Below are positions 1 through 5,964 of a stretch of DNA of 11,248 nt, piece by piece. Position 1 is the first letter of the stretch; each line of letters begins with the position of its first letter. Source of the DNA: an uncultured Gammaproteobacteria bacterium (GTDB taxonomy: Bacteria; Pseudomonadota; Gammaproteobacteria; UBA9214). The notes under the pieces were generated by a model, which worked only from the letters and a program-made list of their open reading frames with translations, was not told where the DNA came from and made no database searches. The stretch spans positions 1 to 11,248 of the forward strand of contig CAJQOV010000027.1 in the NCBI GenBank assembly GCA_905480065.1, written 5' to 3'. A program made the translations under genes and the position numbers.

Positions 1-174
1 GAAAAGGGCAATTACTTTCGCAGCGAGATCTCGCGCGGATCGTTTACCCGCACGGTTACACTGCCTGGCGTGGTGGATACCGACAAGGCCAAGGCCTCTT
101 TCAAGGATGGTGTGCTGGAGTTGACGATGCCCAAGGGCGAGAAGGCCCGGCGGCGTACCGTGAAGGTTGACTAG
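1..174 (+). CDS. Small heat-shock protein, Hsp20/alpha-crystallin family (C-terminal part)
   Basis: The first 57 codons of the window are the end of an Hsp20 protein, an ATP-independent cytoplasmic holdase that binds unfolding proteins. The frame opens inside the alpha-crystallin domain: GSFTRTVTLPG followed by VVDTDKAKASFKDGVLELTMPK is the classic last-strands signature (the A-x-n-GVL-L-x-x-PK pattern). The tail ends RRRTVKVD, where VKV matches the C-terminal V/I-x-V/I anchor used for oligomer assembly. The stop is TAG at 172-174. The N-terminal arm and start lie outside the window. It is the first gene of what looks like a stress-related cluster running to about 3655. The family call is secure; the exact subfamily cannot be judged from this fragment. 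Confidence 0.93.
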   Translation, partial: EKGNYFRSEISRGSFTRTVTLPGVVDTDKAKASFKDGVLELTMPKGEKARRRTVKVD

Positions 175-183
175 CTCGTGCAC

Positions 184-202
184 GTGCCGGCACGGATGCC
201 GG
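184..202. other. GC-rich palindrome/hairpin downstream of hsp20
   Basis: A 10-bp perfect palindrome (GTGCCGGCAC, 184-193) is followed by a second GCCGGC at 197-202 that can pair with 186-191 over a 6-nt loop. It sits just after the hsp20 stop and may slow or end transcription, but there is no T-run, so an intrinsic terminator is not demonstrated. Confidence 0.3.
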
Positions 203-311
203 CGCAACTCAACCCGGACATTCGCTGGTTTGACGATACGTCCGGGGTGAGTCGTGTTGCGTTTGCCGCAGCATAGGAGATTGAGGTAGCTACGAGAATC
301 ACGGGGTTGCC

Positions 312-977
312 ATGAAGTTGCCCATCAAGGACAGGACCGCTGCCGGAAAGGCGCTGGCAGATGCATTAAACGCCTACCGTGGTCGCGCTGACCTCATTGT
401 GCTGGCCTTGCCGCGCGGGGGTGTGCCGGTGGCCAGGGAAGTGGCAAGTTACCTCGGGGCGCCACTGGACCTGATGGTGGTCCGAAAACTGGGCGTGCCG
501 GGCCAGAGAGAGCTGGCCATGGGTGCCATTGCGAGCGGCGGTATCCGGGTCATGAACGAGGATATCGTACGTTTCATCGGTATTACCCCGCCGGAGATCG
601 ACCAGGTCGAAGCAGAAGAGCGCAAGGAATTGCAGCGCAGGGAACTGGCCTACCGGGGTGATCGTCCCTGGCCGGAACTCGCCGGACAGTGTGTCATCCT
701 GATCGATGATGGCCTTGCGACCGGTGCGACCATGCGTGCAGCCGTCGAGGCAGTCCGCACCCGCGCCCCGGCAGAAATCGTGGTTGCCGTGCCGGTCGCG
801 CCCCCCGACACCATTGCAAGGCTGCGTGAGCTGGCCGATGCAGTCATCTGCCTGGCAGAACCGGAACCGTTCCAGGCTATCGGCCTGTGGTATGTGGATT
901 TCTCGCAGGTCAGTGATGATGAAGTCCGCGAGCTGCTTGACATCATGTGGAACGAAGCGCCAGTGGAGGACCTGTGA
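312..977 (+). CDS. Predicted phosphoribosyltransferase (PRTase type I fold)
   Basis: A 221-residue type I phosphoribosyltransferase-fold protein. The PRPP-binding signature is at residues 128-140 (VILIDDGLATGAT: hydrophobic strand, two acidic residues, then the ATGAT phosphate loop). PRGGVPVA at 34-41 is the pyrophosphate-side loop, and VVRKLGVPGQRELAMGAI (56-73) is characteristic of the group often found alone or fused to dienelactone hydrolases or erythromycin-esterase domains in stress loci. The substrate is unknown; the protein lacks an obvious purine-salvage hood. The start is ATG at 312; upstream there is only a weak purine stretch (GGGGTTGCC). The TGA at 975-977 is the only stop between this frame and the downstream hydrolase, so the two may be a split fusion. 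Fold confidence is high, biochemical role unknown. Confidence 0.9.
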   Translation: MKLPIKDRTAAGKALADALNAYRGRADLIVLALPRGGVPVAREVASYLGAPLDLMVVRKLGVPGQRELAMGAIASGGIRVMNEDIVRFIGITPPEIDQVEAEERKELQRRELAYRGDRPWPELAGQCVILIDDGLATGATMRAAVEAVRTRAPAEIVVAVPVAPPDTIARLRELADAVICLAEPEPFQAIGLWYVDFSQVSDDEVRELLDIMWNEAPVEDL

Positions 978-1040
978 GTCCTGCGCCGTACCCAATGCAC
1001 CTGCGGGAAGACTGTCGCGCCGGCGACCGGCAGTTCAGTC

Positions 1041-1718
1041 ATGACCAGTAATCCGCATGCCGTGCAGTCTGCGGAGGTGACCGTCCAGGCCGGCAAGGTC
1101 GCGCTGGAAGGCACACTCTCGGTCCCCGACCATGCGCAGGGCATCGTCGTGTTTGCACATGGCAGCGGCAGCAGTCGCTTCAGTAGCCGTAACCGTTATG
1201 TCGCCCGGGTACTGAACGAGGGAGGGCTGGCCACCCTGTTGTTCGACCTGCTCACCGCGCAGGAACACGAGATCGACGTGATAACCCGCGAGTTGCGCTT
1301 CGCTATCGAGCTGCTGAGTGAGCGGATGATTGCGACGCTGGACTGGCTGGCCGGAGAGGCCGCGGTTGCCGGGCTGTCCGTCGGCCTGTTTGGCGCCAGT
1401 ACCGGCGCGGCGGCGGCGTTGTTTGCGGCCGCGGCACGGCCCGGGCGGGTGGCTGCCGTGGTGTCCCGCGGCGGGCGCCCCGACCTGGCGATGCCGGCCC
1501 TGCCGCGCGTCAGGGCGCCAACGTTGCTGATTGTCGGCAGCCTGGACCTGGCGGTGATTGAGATGAACCGTGCAGCGCAAAACGCTATCGAAGCGCCGTG
1601 CCGGATGGCTATCGTCGAGGGGGCGACACACCTGTTTGAGGAGCCGGGCACGCTCGAGCAGGTTGCAGTCCTTGCGCGCGACTGGTTCCTGGAGCAGCTG
1701 TCAGCACCGGCGCAGTGA
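1041..1718 (+). CDS. Alpha/beta hydrolase, dienelactone-hydrolase-like
   Basis: A 225-residue cytoplasmic alpha/beta hydrolase. The oxyanion-hole loop is HGSGSS (40-45). The nucleophile elbow is GASTG with Ser120, the acid is probably Asp169 in LIVGSLDL, and the base is His197 in EGATHLFEE, giving a complete triad in the right order. The family includes dienelactone hydrolases and related esterases; the substrate here is not known. It lies 63 bp after the phosphoribosyltransferase stop and in the same frame, with no other stop between them. There is no convincing Shine-Dalgarno before ATG 1041 (CAGTTCAGTC precedes it), so it could depend on translational coupling, or the true start could be elsewhere in the linker. 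Known proteins of this type are often fused to the same phosphoribosyltransferase domain. Confidence 0.88.
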   Translation: MTSNPHAVQSAEVTVQAGKVALEGTLSVPDHAQGIVVFAHGSGSSRFSSRNRYVARVLNEGGLATLLFDLLTAQEHEIDVITRELRFAIELLSERMIATLDWLAGEAAVAGLSVGLFGASTGAAAALFAAAARPGRVAAVVSRGGRPDLAMPALPRVRAPTLLIVGSLDLAVIEMNRAAQNAIEAPCRMAIVEGATHLFEEPGTLEQVAVLARDWFLEQLSAPAQ

Positions 1719-1845
1719 TCACCGAAAGCTATCCAGCGCAACGGACTCGTTAGCAGTCATGCCACGTGCACGACATGATGCCGGGGAGGACCAGTGTCGC
1801 GGGTGCATGGGGCGAGCGGATACCCGGCAGGCAGGGCGATTGCGG

Positions 1846-2295
1846 CTAATGCGCAGCCGCGTACTCCGGCCAGAGTGACCGCACCTCTTGCGGCAACATG
1901 TGGCGGACATCATGGATCTCACCTGCGCTGACGCGGTGGTCCAGCATCAGGAACACGCTACGAACCGCTTTTTCGGCGTCAAATGTCTCGTCCGGGTGGG
2001 GCAGCTGGGGGATCTCCCCCAGAAACTCCGCGAGCGTACGCAATTTTTTAGGCGTGGCACTCGGTTTCCAGTTTTCATAATAGAAGCCGCGCACGAGCAT
2101 GGGCAGTTCGGCCGCAAGGTTGACCGCTTCATCCGGCGTTAGCCGGTCTCTCAGGGTGTGTAATACGGCCCGCAACACGGAGTAGGCCTCGGACTCGTTG
2201 CGTAACGATGCAATGAGTTCGAGTTCGCGCAGCCAGTGGTGCGTCGTCTGCAAGGTGGTGTCGAATACCGGTACATGACTTTCGGTGGTAGTCAT
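1846..2295 (-). CDS. DUF2267 domain protein
   Basis: A 149-residue soluble protein matching the DUF2267 pattern: a helical first half with HHWLRELELIASLRNESEAY and VLRAVLHTLRDRLTPDEAVNLAAELPMLVRGFYYENW, then a second helical repeat ending in RSVFLMLDHRVSAGEIHDVRHMLPQEVRSLWPEY. The molecular function of this family is not established; it often occurs in stress-related gene clusters with Hsp20 and universal stress proteins. The frame is open further upstream to 2364, but the start at 2295 is chosen because AAGGAGA (2303-2309, minus strand) lies seven bases before this ATG. It is convergent with the hydrolase gene and divergent from the second phosphoribosyltransferase gene. No signal peptide or membrane segment is seen. 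Confidence 0.88.
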   Translation of the reverse strand: MTTTESHVPVFDTTLQTTHHWLRELELIASLRNESEAYSVLRAVLHTLRDRLTPDEAVNLAAELPMLVRGFYYENWKPSATPKKLRTLAEFLGEIPQLPHPDETFDAEKAVRSVFLMLDHRVSAGEIHDVRHMLPQEVRSLWPEYAAAH

Positions 2296-2622
2296 CTCGT
2301 GGTCTCCTTGATGAGGTTCGTCTATGCCCGGGTGGTTGCGCCATCCGTCACCGGTTCTCCGCACCCTGCACTTGCCCGGGAATTGTTACGAACAGAAACC
2401 TGGCAGAGTCAGGCTACCACGATATCCAGCAAACCGCTTTGATGACGGTCAACTGGTTGCCCGGCCATCTGCCGGGCCTGGGTTGCATCCGGCGAATCCC
2501 GGGATATGCCGGTGTTCAGCAGGGGACAAAGACCGCCGGCCGTGTGGTGCACAACCGCATGGCATGAGAAACTGGCGGTGCTGAAGGGCGCCGGTCAGCA
2601 GGTTTGCTTGCAAGGGTTATCC
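2296..2622. other. Divergent intergenic region with a perfect hairpin
   Basis: This 327-base gap separates the DUF2267 gene from the second phosphoribosyltransferase gene and should hold both promoters. I see no strong -35/-10 pair on either strand. The one clear structure is a 7-bp perfect hairpin, GCCCGGC-CATCT-GCCGGGC (2459-2477), with no T-run on either side, so it is a structure of unknown role. An open frame continues upstream of the phosphoribosyltransferase start to 2506 but has no family-like sequence. Confidence 0.5.
2303..2309 (-). promoter_or_regulatory. Ribosome-binding site that fixes the DUF2267 start
   Basis: AAGGAGA on the minus strand, seven bases before ATG 2295. It argues for the 149-residue product rather than the longer open frame beginning at 2364. 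Confidence 0.75.
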
Positions 2623-3228
2623 ATGACGGAACAAATGCGCTGTGAATTGATCACCTGGTCTAGCGTGGAACGCTTGTGTCTGCGGCTGGCCGGACTGATC
2701 AGCGCGTCCGGTTATCGACCGGACCTGATTATCGCCATTGGCCGGGGAGGCTACGTGCCGGCCCGGCTGTTGTGCGATTACCTGGGCATCATGAACCTGA
2801 CCAGCATCAAGATCGAGCACTACCTGGCAGGTGCCGATCGACAGAAACAGGCGCTGGTCAGGTATCCACTCAAGGCGGATATCCGGGGCATGCGGGTGCT
2901 GGTGGTTGACGATGTCAATGACACGGGCGACACCCTCGCAGTCGCCAGGCAACACCTGCAGGCATTTCAGCCGGCGGAAATCCGCATCGCCGTGATGTGC
3001 CAGAAAGTGACTACCAGTTTTATACCTGACTATTACGCCAGGAAAATCCTCAAGTGGCGCTGGCTGATTTACCCGTGGGCAGTACACGAAGACGTTGCCG
3101 GTTTCCTGGGCGGACCGGCAGAGGCGCCCGCTACGCAGCAACAGGCACGCGCCGTGCTGGCCGAAAAATTCCATATCGTACTGTCCCGGCAACGCCTGCG
3201 GGACATATACACGTCCATGGGCCGCTAG
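2623..3228 (+). CDS. Predicted phosphoribosyltransferase (COG2236-like, purine PRTase fold)
   Basis: A 201-residue protein of the type I phosphoribosyltransferase fold, different in type from the one at 312-977. The PRPP motif is VLVVDDVNDTGDT (92-104). IIAIGRGGYVPARLL (36-50) is the pyrophosphate loop, and SIKIEHY (61-67) follows. The late segment WRWLIYPWAVHED (145-157) is typical of the archaeal/bacterial xanthine- or hypoxanthine-guanine-like group that stacks a base against aromatic residues. That makes nucleobase transfer plausible but not shown. The frame is open upstream to 2506, but the family match begins at about the MTEQ start (2623), with a weak CAAGGG seven bases before it. It may work in base salvage under stress, given the neighbours; this is inference. 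Confidence 0.85.
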   Translation: MTEQMRCELITWSSVERLCLRLAGLISASGYRPDLIIAIGRGGYVPARLLCDYLGIMNLTSIKIEHYLAGADRQKQALVRYPLKADIRGMRVLVVDDVNDTGDTLAVARQHLQAFQPAEIRIAVMCQKVTTSFIPDYYARKILKWRWLIYPWAVHEDVAGFLGGPAEAPATQQQARAVLAEKFHIVLSRQRLRDIYTSMGR

Positions 3229-3406
3229 CGGCACTATCCGTCGCTGTCCTCCTGGCGAGCAGGGAAGTCCATCGGATTCAACTGCTTGCCACTATGGTTT
3301 CAGCTTCGGTTGGTACCCCGGCACTATCGTTGCAGCAGGCTTGAACCAAATACATGGTGCAGGGTCGCATCCTGTACCTGCATCAAGCAGCAGAGGAGAT
3401 ATTTTT

Positions 3407-3655
3407 ATGACATTCCGGAAACAACATTCGAAAGAGCAAACATGGCCGAGGCTGGCGGCGGTGAGCAAGGCTGCAGCAAAACCGCTAACCGGCAAGCAGG
3501 CAGAGCAGGGCATGACCGGGGAACAGCGACACAGCCTGGTTGCCGAGGCGGCTTACCTCATCGCCGAGCAGCGTGGTTTTCAGGGTGACCTGGCGCTGCA
3601 GGACTGGTTGCAGGCAGAAGCGGCAATCGCCGCACGGTTCAGTGCAAGGCATTAA
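3407..3655 (+). CDS. DUF2934 small protein
   Basis: An 82-residue soluble protein. Residues 1-38 are basic and low in structure (KQHSKEQTWPR, AAVSKAAAKPLTGKQ). Residues 41-74 carry the DUF2934 signature: RHSLVAEAAYLIAEQRGFQGD followed by LQDWLQAEAAI, that is, the A-AY-IAE-RGF-GD---DWL-AE pattern. The function of the family is unknown; members are short, often near stress genes, and probably helical. The start is ATG 3407 with a good ribosome-binding site, AGAGGAGA (3392-3399). The frame is open further upstream, but that part is not family-like. Its stop lies only 15 bp before the repeat array that starts at 3671. Confidence 0.85.
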   Translation: MTFRKQHSKEQTWPRLAAVSKAAAKPLTGKQAEQGMTGEQRHSLVAEAAYLIAEQRGFQGDLALQDWLQAEAAIAARFSARH

Positions 3656-3670
3656 TCCACCTTGCTAGTA

Positions 3671-3834
3671 GAACAAAAAGGGGTCGGTGTCATTTTTCAT
3701 CACTGGAACAAAAAGGGGTCGGTGTCATTTTTCATCACTGGACAGCATATTACACACTGTCTTTGAGAGAAAATGACACCGACCCCTTTTTGTTCACTGT
3801 CTTTGAGAGAAAATGACACCGACCCCTTTTTGTT
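3671..3834. repeat. REPIN-like hairpin element array, left copy
   Basis: A 164-bp array built from two arm types. The unit 3671-3705 is repeated exactly at 3706-3740 (35 bp: GAACAAAAAGGGGTCGGTGT continuing to CATCACTG). The unit 3755-3794 is repeated exactly at 3795-3834 (40 bp, CACTGTCTTTGAGAG continuing to TTTTTGTT). The inner pair forms one complete element, 3706-3795: two perfect 26-bp inverted arms around a centre that itself folds (GACAG at 3741-3745 against CTGTC at 3757-3761). The outer arms are extra half-element copies. The shape (two inverted REP-like arms) resembles REPIN elements mobilised by REP-associated tyrosine transposases; no such transposase is in the window. The array overlaps the start of the CIA30 gene at 3813. 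Confidence 0.85.
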
Positions 3835-4400
3835 ATCTCCTGTTGCTTGCGTATTTAGGCTGCTCAACCCTCATGGCCGATGATGTGCTGATAATTGATG
3901 ACCGCCGCAGTGGTGAACTGGCATCCGTGCTGGGTGGCACCTGGCGGGTGGTCACCGATGGGGTGATGGGCGGCGTGTCCAGCGCTCAGCTGGCCCCGGA
4001 CACGGTGGACAGCAAGGCCTGCCTGCGCCTGCGTGGCGATGTCCGGCTGGAAAACAACGGTGGCTTCATCCAGGCTGCGCTGGATGTCCAGCACACCGTG
4101 GCGGCCGATGCCTCGGCTTACGATGGGGTGTTGCTGGAGGTGTACGGCAACGATCAGCAATACAACCTGCACCTGCGCACCGGTGATGTCTGGTTGCCGT
4201 GGCAGTCCTACCGCGCGACATTCCAGGCGCCCGCCCGCTGGCAGACGCTGCGATTGCCGTTTTCTGCCTTTACCGGCTACCGTATCGAAAAGCAGCTGGA
4301 CCTCGAGCGGCTGGAACGCATTGGCGTGGTCGCGATCGGACGCGCCTTTGGCGCCGACCTGTGTATCGCGTCATTGGCGCTGTACCGCGACACGCATTGA
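3813..4400 (+). CDS. CIA30-family protein with repeat-derived start
   Basis: A 195-residue protein matching the CIA30 family (named after complex I intermediate-associated protein 30, a jelly-roll carbohydrate-binding-like fold; bacterial members are mostly uncharacterised). Signature residues are TWRVVTDGVMGGVSSA (43-58) and LENNGGFIQAAL (79-90), followed by alternating strands to the end. The N-terminus has a hydrophobic stretch YLLLLAYLG and a possible signal peptidase I site after STLMA (22), so export is likely; the cysteine at 17 is in a poor lipobox. The first seven codons (MTPTPFC) lie wholly in the left hairpin array, and the GA of the TGA stop (4398-4400) lies in the right array, so the gene has no sequence of its own outside the two arrays. 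GAGAGA (3805-3810) is the only ribosome-binding-like sequence and is only two bases from the ATG. The body is intact, but expression level is uncertain. Confidence 0.82.
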   Translation: MTPTPFCYLLLLAYLGCSTLMADDVLIIDDRRSGELASVLGGTWRVVTDGVMGGVSSAQLAPDTVDSKACLRLRGDVRLENNGGFIQAALDVQHTVAADASAYDGVLLEVYGNDQQYNLHLRTGDVWLPWQSYRATFQAPARWQTLRLPFSAFTGYRIEKQLDLERLERIGVVAIGRAFGADLCIASLALYRDTH

Positions 4401-4549
4401 ACAAAAAGGGGTCAAACAAAAAGGAACAAAAAGGGGTCGGTGTCATTTTTTTCTCAAAGAACAAAAAGGGGTCGGTGTCATTTTTTTCTCAAAGACAGTC
4501 TGCAATATGCTGTCCGCTGATGAAAAATGACACCGACCCCTTTTTGTTC
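4399..4549. repeat. REPIN-like hairpin element array, right copy (inverted relative to the left)
   Basis: A 151-bp array. One complete element lies at 4459-4549: two 26-bp inverted arms around a centre with GACAG (4493-4497) against CTGTC (4510-4514). Read in reverse complement it matches the left element nearly base for base, including the asymmetric centre, so the two copies are in opposite orientation around the CIA30 gene. Before it, a single arm of 35 bp (4424-4458) is repeated exactly at 4459-4493. The array begins with a truncated arm (GAACAAAAAGGGGTC, 4399-4413) and a second fragment (AAACAAAAAGG, 4414-4424). The final base of the CIA30 gene overlaps it. Confidence 0.85.
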
Positions 4550-4554
4550 CCATG

Positions 4555-4578
4555 AAAAACGGCTCCCGAAGGAGCCGT
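4555..4578 (-). terminator. Rho-independent terminator of the DUF2892 gene
   Basis: On the minus strand: ACGGCTCC, a TTCG tetraloop, GGAGCCGT, then a run of five T. The stem is 8 bp and perfect. It lies about 100 bp after the stop of the leftward DUF2892 gene. On the plus strand the hairpin is followed by AATCAC, so it should act mainly leftward, just before the repeat array. Confidence 0.85.
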
Positions 4579-4679
4579 AATCACATGCTTGTGCAGCGGG
4601 CTGTTTTCCTAAGCCTCGTTATAGCGCCTGGTCCTGGGTGGCCGGAGCAGCGCAGCCAGGGCAGGTCGGGGCTTGTTTC

Positions 4680-4898
4680 CTAGTCGAATGCCACGCCGGG
4701 CTTGGCGCCGAGCTTTTTAAAGATCATGGCGGCCGGACAGAAGCCGGTAAAGGAAGACTGCAAAAGATTGGCGCCGACAAATGCAGTGAACCATAGCCAG
4801 TTTGCGTTGTGGAATATCGGGCTGGCTGCGGCTCCCAAACTCAGCGAGATTAAAATAAAAGTTCCTGCCATGGCATTGATCATTCTATCTAGGGTCAT
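4680..4898 (-). CDS. DUF2892 (YgaP-type transmembrane) inner-membrane protein
   Basis: A 72-residue membrane protein. MTLDRMINAMAGTFILISL begins a first membrane helix (about 8-25), with a second helix at about 34-50 (WLWFTAFVGANLLQSSF). TGFCPAAMIFKKLGAK near the C-terminus (52-67) matches the DUF2892 pattern, also found as the membrane anchor of YgaP-like rhodanese proteins. The conserved G-x-CP motif is present (Cys54). The function as a single domain is unknown. The start ATG 4898 follows TGAGGATAAAGAC on the minus strand, a fair ribosome-binding site. The promoter and terminator are both visible, so it is a monocistronic unit. Confidence 0.85.
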   Translation of the reverse strand: MTLDRMINAMAGTFILISLSLGAAASPIFHNANWLWFTAFVGANLLQSSFTGFCPAAMIFKKLGAKPGVAFD

Positions 4899-4933
4899 GT
4901 CTTTATCCTCAGGGTAATGTGACCGACGCGGGA

Positions 4934-4942
4934 ATTATAGCA
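4934..4942 (-). promoter_or_regulatory. Extended -10 promoter for the DUF2892 gene
   Basis: TGCTATAAT on the minus strand: a consensus -10 with the extended TGn. No good -35 is seen at 17 bp, as is usual for extended -10 promoters. It predicts a leader of about 28 nt before ATG 4898. Confidence 0.65.
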
Positions 4943-5090
4943 GACCACCCGTCAGGCGCGCTAAAGTTTGCTGCCTGGAGCATCCGGGGTAAGTTTTCTC
5001 CGGGTCGGCGGGTTATGAATCACAAGGCCCCGATTTGTTTGTGCCCGGCATGAATACAGGCGGGACAGCAGCGAGCCAGACCCGCTGTAC

Positions 5091-5096
5091 TATACT
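5091..5096 (+). promoter_or_regulatory. Possible -10 box for the lipoprotein gene
   Basis: TATACT lies about 38 bp before the chosen start at 5134, giving a leader of about 32 nt. No -35 match is seen, so this is only a candidate. Confidence 0.3.
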
Positions 5097-5133
5097 AGTG
5101 AGCCTTTCCATGTCCCCAGGATCAAAGCCAGGC

Positions 5134-5712
5134 ATGTATATAACCCGTCCACTCGGAATTACTCTACTGGCAGTTATCCTCGCCATTGTTGCTTGCAATG
5201 ACCATGAACCGGCCCCGGTCCCGAACGCTGATGGCACGCCCCGGTCATTGAATGTCGGCTATGGCATTCTGTATGCAAACCTGGGGGATGAGCAGTATCT
5301 GAAAACTATCCGTCTCACCAAAACTATTGTGACGTTCGAGTCGATTAGTGAACCTACCAGAGAGATCATTGACGAAATTGCGCAACTATCCTCGGCAGCC
5401 CGGGAGGAACTTGAGCAATTAGCAGCTTTGTCTCCGGTAATTATGTTGGACGCCGGGGAGGGCAAACAGATTGAACAGAGGACCCGTGATGCAATACGCA
5501 TGACAACGGTCAAGGAGTTTTTCACCAGCAAGGAAGATTTCGAGGTAGTACTCCTCGTTAGCCAGTCACAGGCATTGCGATTCATCAGCCACCTCGTTAA
5601 AGAACTGCACGTCATTGAAACGAATAGCAAACGCAAGGCCTGGCTGGGTACGCTCTCGGAGCAGTTTGAACAGCTTTATTTCCGGGTGCTCGCGCGTCTG
5701 AAGGTCGCCTGA
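5134..5712 (+). CDS. Unknown lipoprotein
   Basis: A 192-residue predicted lipoprotein that I do not recognise. The signal peptide is MYITRPLGITLLAVILAIVAC, with lipobox IVAC and lipidated Cys21; an Asp at +3 rather than +2 leaves outer-membrane sorting likely. The mature part is a linker (NDHEPAPVPNADGTP) and then a mostly alpha-helical, charged region (EPTREIIDEIAQLSSAAREEL, and KEFFTSKEDFEV onward), possibly a helical bundle. The frame is open upstream to 5035, but the signal peptide fits a start at 5134, with CAGGA some 13 bases before it. Base composition is lower in GC than in the neighbours, which may point to foreign origin. It is a single gene, with structured DNA after it. Confidence 0.72.
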   Translation: MYITRPLGITLLAVILAIVACNDHEPAPVPNADGTPRSLNVGYGILYANLGDEQYLKTIRLTKTIVTFESISEPTREIIDEIAQLSSAAREELEQLAALSPVIMLDAGEGKQIEQRTRDAIRMTTVKEFFTSKEDFEVVLLVSQSQALRFISHLVKELHVIETNSKRKAWLGTLSEQFEQLYFRVLARLKVA

Positions 5713-5837
5713 CGGGTGCCCGGTGTATTCGGACGCATCGCCTGCACATCGCGTGAGAATCAACCGGAAATACACCGGCCATGGGCTCACCGACCAGTTG
5801 AACCCGCCAGCGAAAATGCCCATTCCTGCACAAGCAT

Positions 5838-5905
5838 GCACCTCCGCCGGCCCGGAAGCCGGCATGGTGCGCAGGGCCAGTCTGACCCCGGCGTAGCGGG
5901 GCCAG
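5838..5905. other. Two tandem hairpins between the lipoprotein and cytochrome genes
   Basis: Hairpin one (5838-5870) has an inner perfect stem GCCGGC-CCGGAA-GCCGGC and an outer stem GCACC/GGTGC, with a small internal loop. Hairpin two (5882-5905) has CCCCG-GCGTAG-CGGGG flanked by CTG/CAG. Neither has a following T-run. They could be a processed or factor-dependent 3' end of the lipoprotein mRNA, or part of a small RNA; sequence alone does not decide. Confidence 0.4.
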
Positions 5906-5922
5906 CGTATGTTCCAGTTCGA

Positions 5923-5931
5923 TGCTAGAAT
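5923..5931 (+). promoter_or_regulatory. Possible extended -10 promoter for the cytochrome gene
   Basis: TGCTAGAAT has an extended TGn and five of six -10 bases. It would start RNA at about 5938, some 27 nt before ATG 5965. No -35 element is clear. Confidence 0.45.
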
Positions 5932-5964
5932 TGCGGTGGTCTACCAATCGGAGAGGGCGCCCCA

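Noticed and set aside
975..977. Selenocysteine codon
   Set aside because: The TGA falls in a linker between domains, not in an active site, and no SECIS-like hairpin was evident directly after it.
366..995. Leftward open frame across the first phosphoribosyltransferase
   Set aside because: Antisense shadow of a gene with a clear PRPP motif; no signature of its own.
1842..1860. Bidirectional terminator between the hydrolase and DUF2267 genes
   Set aside because: GCGGCT-N7-AGCCGC can pair, but it overlaps the DUF2267 stop and no T-run follows on either strand.
3671..3834. CRISPR array
   Set aside because: The 35- and 40-bp units abut directly without spacers, and arms occur in both orientations. 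This is a hairpin-element array, not a CRISPR; no cas genes are present.
4270..4464. Leftward open frame starting MFFEKKMTPTPFC
   Set aside because: It is made by the repeat arm reading into the antisense of the CIA30 gene; no ribosome-binding site and no family pattern.
3671..4549. Classical insertion sequence or composite transposon
   Set aside because: The gene between the arrays is a CIA30 protein, not a transposase, and no target-site duplication is visible at the outer edges.
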